Below are positions 8,107 to 14,648 of a DNA stretch of 14,741 bases, one piece after another. The stretch is from the NCBI GenBank assembly GCA_027297085.1, contig JAPUIL010000635.1, positions 1 to 14,741 of the forward strand, read 5' to 3'. Numbering within the stretch: the stretch's first letter is position 1; every line of letters begins with the position of its first letter. Source of the DNA: Verrucomicrobiota bacterium (GTDB taxonomy: Bacteria; Verrucomicrobiota; Verrucomicrobiia; Opitutales; UBA2995). The position numbers and the translations under genes are program-made. The notes below the pieces were generated by a model. The model ran no database searches. It was given only the letters and a program-made list of their open reading frames with translations, and had not been told where the DNA came from.

Positions 8107-8408
8107 TAACCCCTATTGTATCAACAAATCTAGATGTGATGAAGAGCAAGGCGCAGTTTGCAAGCAAGCGCGGGAGCGTAGTTTCCTGCGTGACCAAGCG
8201 GGTTGCGGGCTGGAACACAGCTCTTCGCGCATGCCGGTTTTAGCCTTCGTACCGAGCCCTTGGCGACAGCGAAGCGAAAATAACAAGGGCATTTTTGTAT
8301 CGCCACTTTTTGTGAGTTTTAAAAAGTCACTACTAATATCCATAACACACTGGTTTTAAATGAGATAGAATCTGCACTTTTGAAAGCGTTTGAAACGTTT
8401 GGGTTAAA
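8107..8408 (+). repeat. MITE-like dispersed repeat, copy A
   Basis: This non-coding element of about 302 bp is matched by an inverted copy at 14314-14637. The core (about 8129-8292) aligns with the reverse complement of that copy at roughly nine of ten positions by eye; shared stretches include GAAGAGCAAGGCGCAGTTTG and CGACAGCGAAGCGAAAATAA. Similarity continues, weaker, to both ends: TAACCCCTATTGTATCAA on the left and TTTGAAACGTTTGGGTTAAA on the right correspond to the terminal inverted repeats of copy B. It holds no credible ORF. It lies between the unknown 472-residue gene and the antiporter operon. The edges are approximate, and no target duplication could be fixed. Confidence 0.75.
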
Positions 8409-8514
8409 AGTGGAGAGATAAGGTGCGTACACCGTTTGTAGTTCCTCATTTTTCGGCAAGCTAGAAAAACGAAAAGTCCCAGCCTCGGCTCTTCAAATTC
8501 TTAGGAATCATCCG

Positions 8515-8543
8515 TTGTCAAAACCTCCGCGGAACGAAAAAAT
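8515..8543 (+). promoter_or_regulatory. Candidate sigma-70-like promoter for the mnh operon
   Basis: TTGTCA at 8515-8520 is followed after 17 nt by AAAAAT at 8538-8543, matching the -35 box at five and the -10 box at four of six positions. It lies about 110 nt before the first operon gene. It was the best-looking pair in the 243 bases between the repeat and mnhE. The call rests on consensus matching alone. Confidence 0.25.
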
Positions 8544-8651
8544 GCCTGAAAAGTCTTGTGCAATCCATTGTAGATCCCTTTTTTGAGTGTTCGCTTTAAC
8601 GGTCTCCCCGAAGAAGCAAGTCCGCATTCCTAAATACCCTAGAGTTCTAGT

Positions 8652-9146
8652 ATGTACCGCTTTGTCATCTTCCTGCTCTTGTTTGGCACATGGATTATAT
8701 TTTCCGGACGGTTTGACTCCTTCCACCTTACCCTGGGACTCCTTTCTTCCCTGTTTATCACCCTGATATCTTCCAGTTTCTTGTTCACGAACCGGTCAAA
8801 AAGTCTGGGTGCAAGATTGGGGGAAGTGGCGCGGCTGCCGGCTTACCTACTCTGGCTCATGTGGGAAATTGTGCTCTCCAATATCCATATTTTGAAACTG
8901 GCCCTTACACCGGGAGAAATCAAGGACCTCGACCCTTCCCTGGTCCGCATCAAGACCAAGCTGAAAACAGATTTTGGGAAATATGCGCTCGCTAATTCCA
9001 TCACCTTAACCCCGGGAACTATCACCATCGACGTGGACGGTGATGAACTCCTCATCCACTCCATCAGTAAGCATACGGCCGATGGAGTAAAAGATGATAC
9101 CATGGAAAATAAAATCGCTCAGGTATTTGAAGGAGGGGAAGGCTAG
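8652..9146 (+). CDS. mnhE: Na+/H+ antiporter subunit E
   Basis: This 164-residue protein is the MnhE/MrpE subunit of a multisubunit cation/proton antiporter in the inner membrane. It has two N-terminal hydrophobic segments (about 1-20 and 25-45) and a third region near 60-80 (LPAYLLWLMWEIVLSNIHI). The family signature NSITLTPGTITIDVDGDELLIHSI follows at about 115-138 and is cytoplasmic in family members. Length fits the family. It is the first gene of the operon: the upstream 243 bases carry no gene, and mnhF starts 2 nt after its stop. The ribosome site before the ATG is weak (AGAG at best). Confidence 0.93.
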   Translation: MYRFVIFLLLFGTWIIFSGRFDSFHLTLGLLSSLFITLISSSFLFTNRSKSLGARLGEVARLPAYLLWLMWEIVLSNIHILKLALTPGEIKDLDPSLVRIKTKLKTDFGKYALANSITLTPGTITIDVDGDELLIHSISKHTADGVKDDTMENKIAQVFEGGEG

Positions 9147-9148
9147 GC

Positions 9149-9454
9149 ATGGAGAATTTTTTTGTATGGGCCGGAGTAGCCATCCTGGCACTGATGCTAC
9201 CAATTCTCTACCGCATCGTAATTGGGCCTACGGCCATTGACCGGATTGTAGCCGGAAATGTTATCGGCACCAAAACAGCCGTTTTGCTGATCATCATCGG
9301 TATGGTCTTCGGACGCGTTGAAATGTTTGTGGATTTTGCGCTGACCTACGCGCTTCTGAATTTTATCGGATCCCTGGCAGCGGCGCGGTTCTTTGACCGA
9401 GTAAATCCGAGAAAGGAATTTTCAAACATGGAAGCAGAGGAGCCACAGGAATGA
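9149..9454 (+). CDS. mnhF: Na+/H+ antiporter subunit F
   Basis: This 101-residue MnhF/MrpF subunit has three membrane segments (about 5-24, 38-55, 60-80). The conserved loop RIVIGPTAIDRIVAGNVIG lies between the first two and corresponds to the GPT-x-x-DR-x-x-A signature of the family. A hydrophilic C-terminal tail (VNPRKEFSNMEAEEPQE) ends it. An AGGAGG-type site (9131-9136) and an AAGG nearer the ATG precede it. Its stop overlaps the mnhG start by the ATGA arrangement, so translation is likely coupled. Confidence 0.93.
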   Translation: MENFFVWAGVAILALMLPILYRIVIGPTAIDRIVAGNVIGTKTAVLLIIIGMVFGRVEMFVDFALTYALLNFIGSLAAARFFDRVNPRKEFSNMEAEEPQE

Positions 9455-9792
9455 TTATCAATACCATCAGCATCGTTCTCATCTGTATTGGCATTGTCTT
9501 CTTCGTCGGAGGCGCGGTGGGGATTATCCGTTTCCCGGATTTTTATACCCGGATGCACGCAGCAGGAAAAGGGGACACCTGTTCGATGTTTCTCATCCTG
9601 GCCGGCTTGGCCCTCTATCAGTTGCACGACCCTACCCTGGCCAACTTCCTGGTAGCCGGAAAAATATTTTTTATCACGCTCTTTATCATGGTAACGAGTC
9701 CCACCAGCACCCACGCGCTGATCAAAGCCGGCTTCGAAGAAGGCGTGAAAATGTGGACCCGTAACGGAACAAAAGGAGATGGCGAAAAATGA
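9451..9792 (+). CDS. mnhG: Na+/H+ antiporter subunit G
   Basis: This 113-residue MnhG/MrpG subunit (MbhC in hydrogenase complexes) has three membrane segments. Its hallmark is GIIRFPDFYTRMHAAGKGDT at about residues 24-43, matching the family's LPDxYTRxHAAxKxDT motif. A second hydrophobic hairpin covers 45-60 and 65-85 (FLVAGKIFFITLFIMVTSP). It overlaps mnhF by 4 nt (ATGA) and is itself overlapped by 4 nt by the next gene. Confidence 0.93.
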   Translation: MIINTISIVLICIGIVFFVGGAVGIIRFPDFYTRMHAAGKGDTCSMFLILAGLALYQLHDPTLANFLVAGKIFFITLFIMVTSPTSTHALIKAGFEEGVKMWTRNGTKGDGEK

Positions 9793-10034
9793 TCTGGATT
9801 TTCGACATTATTATTCTGGTTTTCCTGGTAGTTACCGCACTCATTTCGCTCCAGGTTAAAGATTTATTAAGCGCCGCCATGATTTTTGGCGTGTATAGTT
9901 TTCTCATGTGCCTGCTCTGGTCGGGCATGGGAGCTGTGGATGTCGCATTCACTGAAGCCGCTGTAGGAGCAGGAGTGAGCGCTGTATTTCTCATTTCAAC
10001 TGTGCTGCGCACGAAAAGGAGGTCATCAGATTGA
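9789..10034 (+). CDS. DUF4040 / MbhD-like subunit (first MrpA C-terminal module)
   Basis: This 81-residue, three-segment membrane protein has the DUF4040 core VKDLLSAAMIFGVYSFLMCL and then DVAFTEAAVGAGVSAVFLI. In Bacillus-type Mrp complexes this module is part of the C-terminal half of the long MrpA protein; in archaeal Mbh it is the separate subunit MbhD. In known structures the equivalent of the conserved glutamate here (E in FTEAAVGAG) lies on the membrane-embedded ion path. AAGGAG at 9773-9778 precedes its ATG; it overlaps mnhG by 4 nt and the next gene by 4 nt. Some annotations call it an MnhB N-terminal-like subunit. Confidence 0.88.
   Translation: MIWIFDIIILVFLVVTALISLQVKDLLSAAMIFGVYSFLMCLLWSGMGAVDVAFTEAAVGAGVSAVFLISTVLRTKRRSSD
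10016..10022 (+). promoter_or_regulatory. Strong Shine-Dalgarno fixing a TTG start
   Basis: AAGGAGG lies 8 nt before the TTG at 10031, whose last two bases begin the TGA stop of the preceding gene. The strong site and coupling support TTG as the true start of the MbhE-MnhB fusion; an ATG start is not available before the first membrane segment. Confidence 0.75.
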
Positions 10035-10786
10035 AAATTCTAGGATTCATCGCTGTCATAATTACCGGTATTCTCCTGCTTCAGGCTGAACGAGATTTCC
10101 CGGACTGGGGAGACCCAGCATCGCCCGCCAACAACTACCGGTTGTCCCAGCACTACATAACCCAAACCTTTACGGAAACCACGGTGCCCAATATGGTTAC
10201 CGCCGTCCTGGCTGATTACCGGGGCTACGATACGATGTTCGAAACGGTAGTCATTTTCACCGCCGGGATCGCTATCATTGGTATTCTGCGTGTGTTTGGT
10301 TCGAGTAGCCAACTCGAGCACAAGGAACCCACACTTACCGCTAAAAAGCCGGACTTGATCGTGGATACAACTTGCCGGTTGCTGATCCCCATCATTCAGC
10401 TATTTGCCCTCTATGTGGTGGCCCACGGTCACCACAGTCCGGGCGGCGGATTCCAGGGAGGCGTCATATTCGGGGCAAGTTTTATACTTCTAGCTTTGGC
10501 TCGAAATTTGCAGACGGCGCAGAAATGGCTACCGGAAAGCCGGGTACTCACTTTGGCGGGAGCAGGCATCTTCATCTACGCAGGATTCGGAGTAGCAGCC
10601 TTGGTACTGGGTGGGGATTTCCTCGATTACGGTATCCTTACCAAACTGCTTCCGGGAGGCGTGGAAGATGCTCGATCACACAGCATGCTGGGAGTCGAAA
10701 TCGGCGTGGCCTTCACCGTTACCGCCATCATGTTTTCCATCTACTCCAACCTGGCTTCCAACGGTAAAATGAAGGAGGGCATTTAG
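10031..10786 (+). CDS. mnhB: Fusion of MbhE-like module and Na+/H+ antiporter subunit B
   Basis: This 251-residue protein joins two modules. Residues 1-90 match the last part of MrpA, equivalent to archaeal MbhE: a first membrane segment, a periplasmic-type loop (DFPDWGDPASPANNYRLSQH), then NMVTAVLADYRGYDTMFETV and a second segment. Residues 110-245 are MnhB/MrpB, with four membrane segments and the signature HGHHSPGGGFQGGVIFGASF (132-151), plus LLPGGVEDARSHSMLGVEIG. The start is TTG, supported by a strong ribosome site. It overlaps the DUF4040 gene by 4 nt and is followed 3 nt later by mnhC. The two modules are separate subunits (MbhE, MbhF) in Thermococcales, so a fusion at this boundary is a notable variant. 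Confidence 0.88.
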   Translation: MKILGFIAVIITGILLLQAERDFPDWGDPASPANNYRLSQHYITQTFTETTVPNMVTAVLADYRGYDTMFETVVIFTAGIAIIGILRVFGSSSQLEHKEPTLTAKKPDLIVDTTCRLLIPIIQLFALYVVAHGHHSPGGGFQGGVIFGASFILLALARNLQTAQKWLPESRVLTLAGAGIFIYAGFGVAALVLGGDFLDYGILTKLLPGGVEDARSHSMLGVEIGVAFTVTAIMFSIYSNLASNGKMKEGI

Positions 10787-10789
10787 ACC

Positions 10790-11317
10790 ATGGAATTTCT
10801 CGAAACCATTTCTACCAAGTTCAATTACTGGATCTACATCATCATAATGATGATCGGACTCTATGCGATGATCTCGAAGAATAATCTGGTCAAAAAACTG
10901 ATCGGGATGTCCATCTTTCAGACGGCGATCATCTTGTTCTATGTCTCGATTGGTTATAAGGAAAATGCCACCATACCTATTCTCTATCATGACCAGGTGC
11001 ACGGAGCGCAGCATGAGGAAGCCGGAGACCAAAACGAGCTAAGCAACGCGGTGGAGGAAGCCGCAAAGGAGATCCATGTGGCTGCGGATGAACAGGCGGA
11101 GCATGGGCTGGAAGCCAGCCATGTTGATCACCCTTCGAGTCTGGAAATAAACCCCGACCACTTTGCCAACCCACTACCCCACGTACTCATGCTAACCGCC
11201 ATTGTCGTGGGTGTCGCAACCCTCGGTGTGGGATTGGCTATTACCCAAAAGCTTTACGGAGAATTTGGCTCTATCGAAGAAAGCGAAATCCTTGAACAGA
11301 TCAAGTCCGCCAAATGA
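10790..11317 (+). CDS. mnhC: Na+/H+ antiporter subunit C with a His/Glu-rich insertion
   Basis: This MnhC/MrpC (NuoK-like) subunit has 175 residues, whereas the usual length is about 110-120. The three expected membrane segments are present: 13-28, 33-56 (NNLVKKLIGMSIFQTAIILF) and 129-152 (PLPHVLMLTAIVVGVATLGV). The extra length is a hydrophilic loop at about 67-127, between segments 2 and 3, with eight histidines (67, 71, 75, 96, 105, 111, 114, 124) and many Glu/Asp. The family-typical NPLPHVLMLTAIVVG resumes directly after it, so this is an insertion and not a frame error. AAGGAGG at 10772-10778 precedes the ATG. The 3' end overlaps mnhD by 4 nt. Confidence 0.92.
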   Translation: MEFLETISTKFNYWIYIIIMMIGLYAMISKNNLVKKLIGMSIFQTAIILFYVSIGYKENATIPILYHDQVHGAQHEEAGDQNELSNAVEEAAKEIHVAADEQAEHGLEASHVDHPSSLEINPDHFANPLPHVLMLTAIVVGVATLGVGLAITQKLYGEFGSIEESEILEQIKSAK

Positions 11318-12828
11318 CTGAACAAGCTCCGGTATTAATTCTTCTCTTTCCGTTTCTCAGCGCCATTGTGGTGGCGTTAGCCGGTATCCGCATGAAAGGC
11401 CTTTGCTGGCCTCTGGTTTTGCTGAGCCTGGCCGGATCGGTGTGTGCCAGCCTGAGCACCTTGGGCCGAGTGTTGGACGAAGGCACCATTCGTTATCACC
11501 TGGGAGGCTGGGCCCCGCCAATTGGTATTGAATTCCGCATCGATGGCTTGAATGCGCTAGTAGCCGTGACCGTATCCTTGGTTGCTTTGATCACTGCGAT
11601 CTACTCGAAGATCAGCGTAGAGGCTGAAAGCAAGGACAAAGTTTCTCAGTATTACGCAATTTTTCTCCTGCTGATCGCCGGTTTGCTGGGCATGGTCATA
11701 ACGGGAGATGCCTTTAATCTTTATGTATTATTGGAGGTCTCTGCCCTGACCAGTTATGCGTTGATCGCCATGGGATCCAAACGGGCTACCCTGGCTGCCT
11801 TCAAGTACCTGATAATGGGAACCATTGGGGCTTCGTTCTACCTGTTGGGAGTTGGTTATTTGTATATCAAGACCGGTTCCTTGAACATGTTCGATATTCA
11901 CGAGCAGCTGGTCCTGAATAATCTGGAACAATCGCCGACCATTCTGGTGGCTTTCATGCTGATCACCGTCGCCGTGTGGATCAAAATGGCGTTCTTCCCA
12001 CTACACGCCTGGTTGCCCAATGCCTACGCTTTTGCCCCGACAACCAGCAGTAGTATCATGGGGCCTCTGGTAACCAAAGTGATGATCTACGTAATGATCC
12101 GCATGGTGCTCACGGTGTTTGGCCCTGACTATGCCTTTGAAGTACTGAACTGGGACAATATTGTAGTCTGGTTGGCAGTGATTGCTATTCTAGCCGGCTC
12201 GATTGGAGCTTTGGCACAAAAGGACCTGCGCAAAATGCTGACCTTTCTCATTATTGCCGAAGTTGGCTACATGGTGGGTGGTGTCTGGTTAGCCGACGAA
12301 ACCGGCATGGTTGGATCGATTTTCCACATCATTAGTGATGCGTTCATGACCCTCTGTGTTTTCCTTTTTGCCGGAATCGTTTTTACAAAAACAGGCCGTC
12401 GAAACATCACAGCCGTCGAAGGCATGTTTAAGAAAATGCCCTTAACTATGGTTGGCTTTATTGTGGGGGCTTTTTCACTGATCGGTATTCCTCCCACCGC
12501 AGGATTTTTTAGCAAGTGGTATCTGATTCAAGGCGGAATTAATTCCGGTAATTGGGAATACGTGGTAGCATTGCTGATATCCAGTCTGGTGAATGCGGTA
12601 CTCTTTTTCCGCATAATTGAAATTGCCTACTTCGGCGCCAAACCAGCTGACGGTCATGACGACCACCATGGTGAAGATCATTCCAAAATATCAGAGGCAC
12701 CTTTTACCCAGCTGGTCCCATTACTCGGCACTGCGGCCCTACTTGTGATAATCGGTATTTATAATAAAGATATCGTTTCAATCATTCAGGACTTTCTCTT
12801 ACCATTTAACCTGGGAGCCGGCAGCTAA
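11314..12828 (+). CDS. mnhD: Na+/H+ antiporter subunit D
   Basis: This 504-residue protein is an antiporter-like MrpD/MnhD subunit, homologous to NuoL/M/N of complex I, with about 14 membrane segments. Ion-path residues expected for the family are visible: E141 (NLYVLLEVSALTSYAL), K224 (WIKMAFFPLHAWLPNAY), K255 (MGPLVTKVMIYV) and K401 (AGFFSKWYLI). In the segment usually written as HxxxHAxxK, this protein has FHIISDAFMT, so T346 takes the place of the lysine. A His/Asp-rich loop (GHDDHHGEDH, 447-456) lies before the last membrane segment. It starts in an ATGA overlap with mnhC, with no strong ribosome site, so coupled translation is likely. Confidence 0.93.
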   Translation: MTEQAPVLILLFPFLSAIVVALAGIRMKGLCWPLVLLSLAGSVCASLSTLGRVLDEGTIRYHLGGWAPPIGIEFRIDGLNALVAVTVSLVALITAIYSKISVEAESKDKVSQYYAIFLLLIAGLLGMVITGDAFNLYVLLEVSALTSYALIAMGSKRATLAAFKYLIMGTIGASFYLLGVGYLYIKTGSLNMFDIHEQLVLNNLEQSPTILVAFMLITVAVWIKMAFFPLHAWLPNAYAFAPTTSSSIMGPLVTKVMIYVMIRMVLTVFGPDYAFEVLNWDNIVVWLAVIAILAGSIGALAQKDLRKMLTFLIIAEVGYMVGGVWLADETGMVGSIFHIISDAFMTLCVFLFAGIVFTKTGRRNITAVEGMFKKMPLTMVGFIVGAFSLIGIPPTAGFFSKWYLIQGGINSGNWEYVVALLISSLVNAVLFFRIIEIAYFGAKPADGHDDHHGEDHSKISEAPFTQLVPLLGTAALLVIIGIYNKDIVSIIQDFLLPFNLGAGS

Positions 12829-12829
12829 G

Positions 12830-14317
12830 ATGACTTCCAATATCATCAGTTTTACCCCTGTCCTGGTCTGTCTGGTATCTCTTCTGGCGGTCCTGCCTAT
12901 TGTTTTGCTGGGTAAAAAACCGAATCTGAGGGAAGGGGCCACGTTTGTGGCCGGATTCATAAAGTTCGGATTGGTGGTCTCCATGCTGCCAACCATTTTG
13001 GCCGGAACAAAAATTGAATACACACTCTGGCAAATCCTCCCCAGCCTTTCGATTGCATTCCGGGTAGATGAGTTGGGCATGTTGTTTGCTCTGGTTGCCT
13101 CCTCCCTTTGGATCATCACTTCCCTGTATTCGGTCGGTTACATGCGAGGGCTGAAGGAGCATTCGCAAACGCGATTCTATTCATTCTTTGCCGTATCACT
13201 CTCAGCGACCTTGGGCGTAGCATTTTCAGCTAATCTTTTTACCCTGTATCTCTTCTACGAGATGCTATCACTGGCGACTTATCCGCTGGTAACGCACCAC
13301 CAGGATAAAGAAGCGCGTACAGGCGGACGGACTTATTTAACTTATCTACTCACGACCTCCATTGGATTTGTGTTGCCTGCAATGATTTTCATCTTCCTTA
13401 AAACGGATGGTGGGCTTGATTTCGTGGGAGGTGGTTTCTTAAGCGGCCACATTGGTCCAACGGAAGCCCTCGTGCTTCTACTCCTCCTAACCTTTGGATT
13501 CGCAAAGGCTGGTCTCATGCCATTCCACTCTTGGCTACCCGGGGCGATGGTAGCCCCTACCCCAGTAAGCGCATTGTTGCACGCCGTTGCCGTCGTGAAG
13601 GTTGGCGTGTTTTGTATTCTGCGCGTCTATTCAGGTGTATTCGGAATCGATTTTCTAGCAGATTTGGATCTTGGAGTAATCATCAGTTGGATCGCAGGCT
13701 TTACCATCGTTGTATCCTCGGCAATTGCACTGACGCAGGATAATCTGAAGCGACGGTTGGCATTCTCGACGATCGGTCAGCTTTCTTACATCATCTTGGG
13801 CATGGCGCTGCTAACTCCCTATGGCGCGACCGGTAGTATGATGCATATTGCCATGCATGCGTTTGGAAAGATTACCCTGTTCTTTTGCGCAGGTGCAATT
13901 TTTGAAGCAACAGGCAAGAAATATATCAGCCAAATGGTCGGTATCGGCAAACGTATGCCCATAACTATGACTGCATTTTTTATCGGATCATTGAGTGTCA
14001 TCGGCATCCCTCTAGCGGGCGGATTCTGGAGTAAATTCTACTTACTACTGGGAACCGTTGAGACCGGCCAATATGCCATGCTCATTATTCTTCTGACGAG
14101 TTCGCTACTCAACGCGGCCTACTTCTTCCCAATCGCATTTCGAGCTTTCTTCTGCAAACCCGAGGATTCTCTTTTCGAAGACAAAGTGGAGGAAGCCCAC
14201 CCTTGCGCGGTAGCTGCTCTTTCACTGACTGCATTGGCAACCATGGTATTGTTTGTTTACCCTGAACCTTTTTACTCTCTGGCCGAAGCTGCCACCCGTC
14301 AATTCATGAACTTTTAA
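12830..14317 (+). CDS. Second antiporter-like subunit (MrpA N-terminal / NuoL-like module)
   Basis: This 495-residue paralogue of MnhD has about 14 membrane segments and is a proton-conducting transporter subunit. Key residues are E144 (YLFYEMLSLATYPLV), K226 (FAKAGLMPFHSWLPGAM), H251 and K257 (PVSALLHAVAVVKVG), K347 (MHIAMHAFGK) and K402 (FWSKFYLL). The PVSALLHA and HAFGK motifs are more like NuoL/HyfB and the first part of MrpA than like MnhD. With the separate DUF4040 and MbhE-like modules, it can supply the N-terminal part of a split MrpA. It lacks the C-terminal extension of full MrpA (usually about 800 residues). It begins 1 nt after the mnhD stop, and its own stop overlaps the end of repeat copy B. 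It could equally be called MnhD2; the choice needs phylogeny. Confidence 0.88.
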   Translation: MTSNIISFTPVLVCLVSLLAVLPIVLLGKKPNLREGATFVAGFIKFGLVVSMLPTILAGTKIEYTLWQILPSLSIAFRVDELGMLFALVASSLWIITSLYSVGYMRGLKEHSQTRFYSFFAVSLSATLGVAFSANLFTLYLFYEMLSLATYPLVTHHQDKEARTGGRTYLTYLLTTSIGFVLPAMIFIFLKTDGGLDFVGGGFLSGHIGPTEALVLLLLLTFGFAKAGLMPFHSWLPGAMVAPTPVSALLHAVAVVKVGVFCILRVYSGVFGIDFLADLDLGVIISWIAGFTIVVSSAIALTQDNLKRRLAFSTIGQLSYIILGMALLTPYGATGSMMHIAMHAFGKITLFFCAGAIFEATGKKYISQMVGIGKRMPITMTAFFIGSLSVIGIPLAGGFWSKFYLLLGTVETGQYAMLIILLTSSLLNAAYFFPIAFRAFFCKPEDSLFEDKVEEAHPCAVAALSLTALATMVLFVYPEPFYSLAEAATRQFMNF

Positions 14318-14637
14318 ACCTAAGGTTTCAAACGCCTTCGTACCGAGCAGAATGCGACATCACCCAAGAGCAGGCTTCTCTCACTTTATATCAATTTGTA
14401 ATGAATAATAGTATACTGTTTTTAATCTTCATCAAAAATCGCGTTTCAAAAAAGCCCTTGTTATTTTCGCTTCGCTGTCGCCAGGGCTCGGTACGCAGGC
14501 TAAAACCGACATGCACGAATAGCTGCGTTCCAGCATGCAACCCGCTTGGTCACGTAGAAAACTACGCTCCCGCGCTCGATTGCAAACTGCGCCTTGCTCT
14601 TCATCGCATCTCGATTTTTTGAAACCCTTAGGTTAAA
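14314..14637 (-). repeat. MITE-like dispersed repeat, copy B (inverted)
   Basis: This element of about 324 bp has terminal inverted repeats: TTAAACCTAAGGTTTCAAA at 14314-14332 and TTTGAAACCCTTAGGTTAAA at 14618-14637, pairing with one or two small gaps. The core (about 14443-14626) is an inverted, roughly 90 percent identical copy of the core at 8129-8292. A further internal inverted pair, GCCTTCGTACCGAGC (14334-14348) and GCTCGGTACGCAGGC (14486-14500), would let this DNA fold. It has no ORF of note and no transposase, so it looks non-autonomous. Its left end overlaps the stop codon of the preceding antiporter gene. Confidence 0.78.
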
Positions 14638-14648
14638 CCACACTTGTT

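Noticed and set aside
7883..8218. 112-codon upstream extension of the unknown 472-residue protein
   Set aside because: The extension covers AT-rich intergenic DNA and part of repeat copy A, and reads as random sequence; the family-like sequence begins at the ATG at 7882.
8107..8408. Repeat copy as a CRISPR array or tRNA-like gene
   Set aside because: It is a single long unit per site, without short regularly spaced repeats, and no cloverleaf or CCA-type end was found.
14316..14328. Palindrome AAACCTAAGGTTT right after the second antiporter subunit as a terminator
   Set aside because: There is practically no loop, the stem is A/T-rich and no T-run follows; it is better explained as the inverted end of the repeat element.
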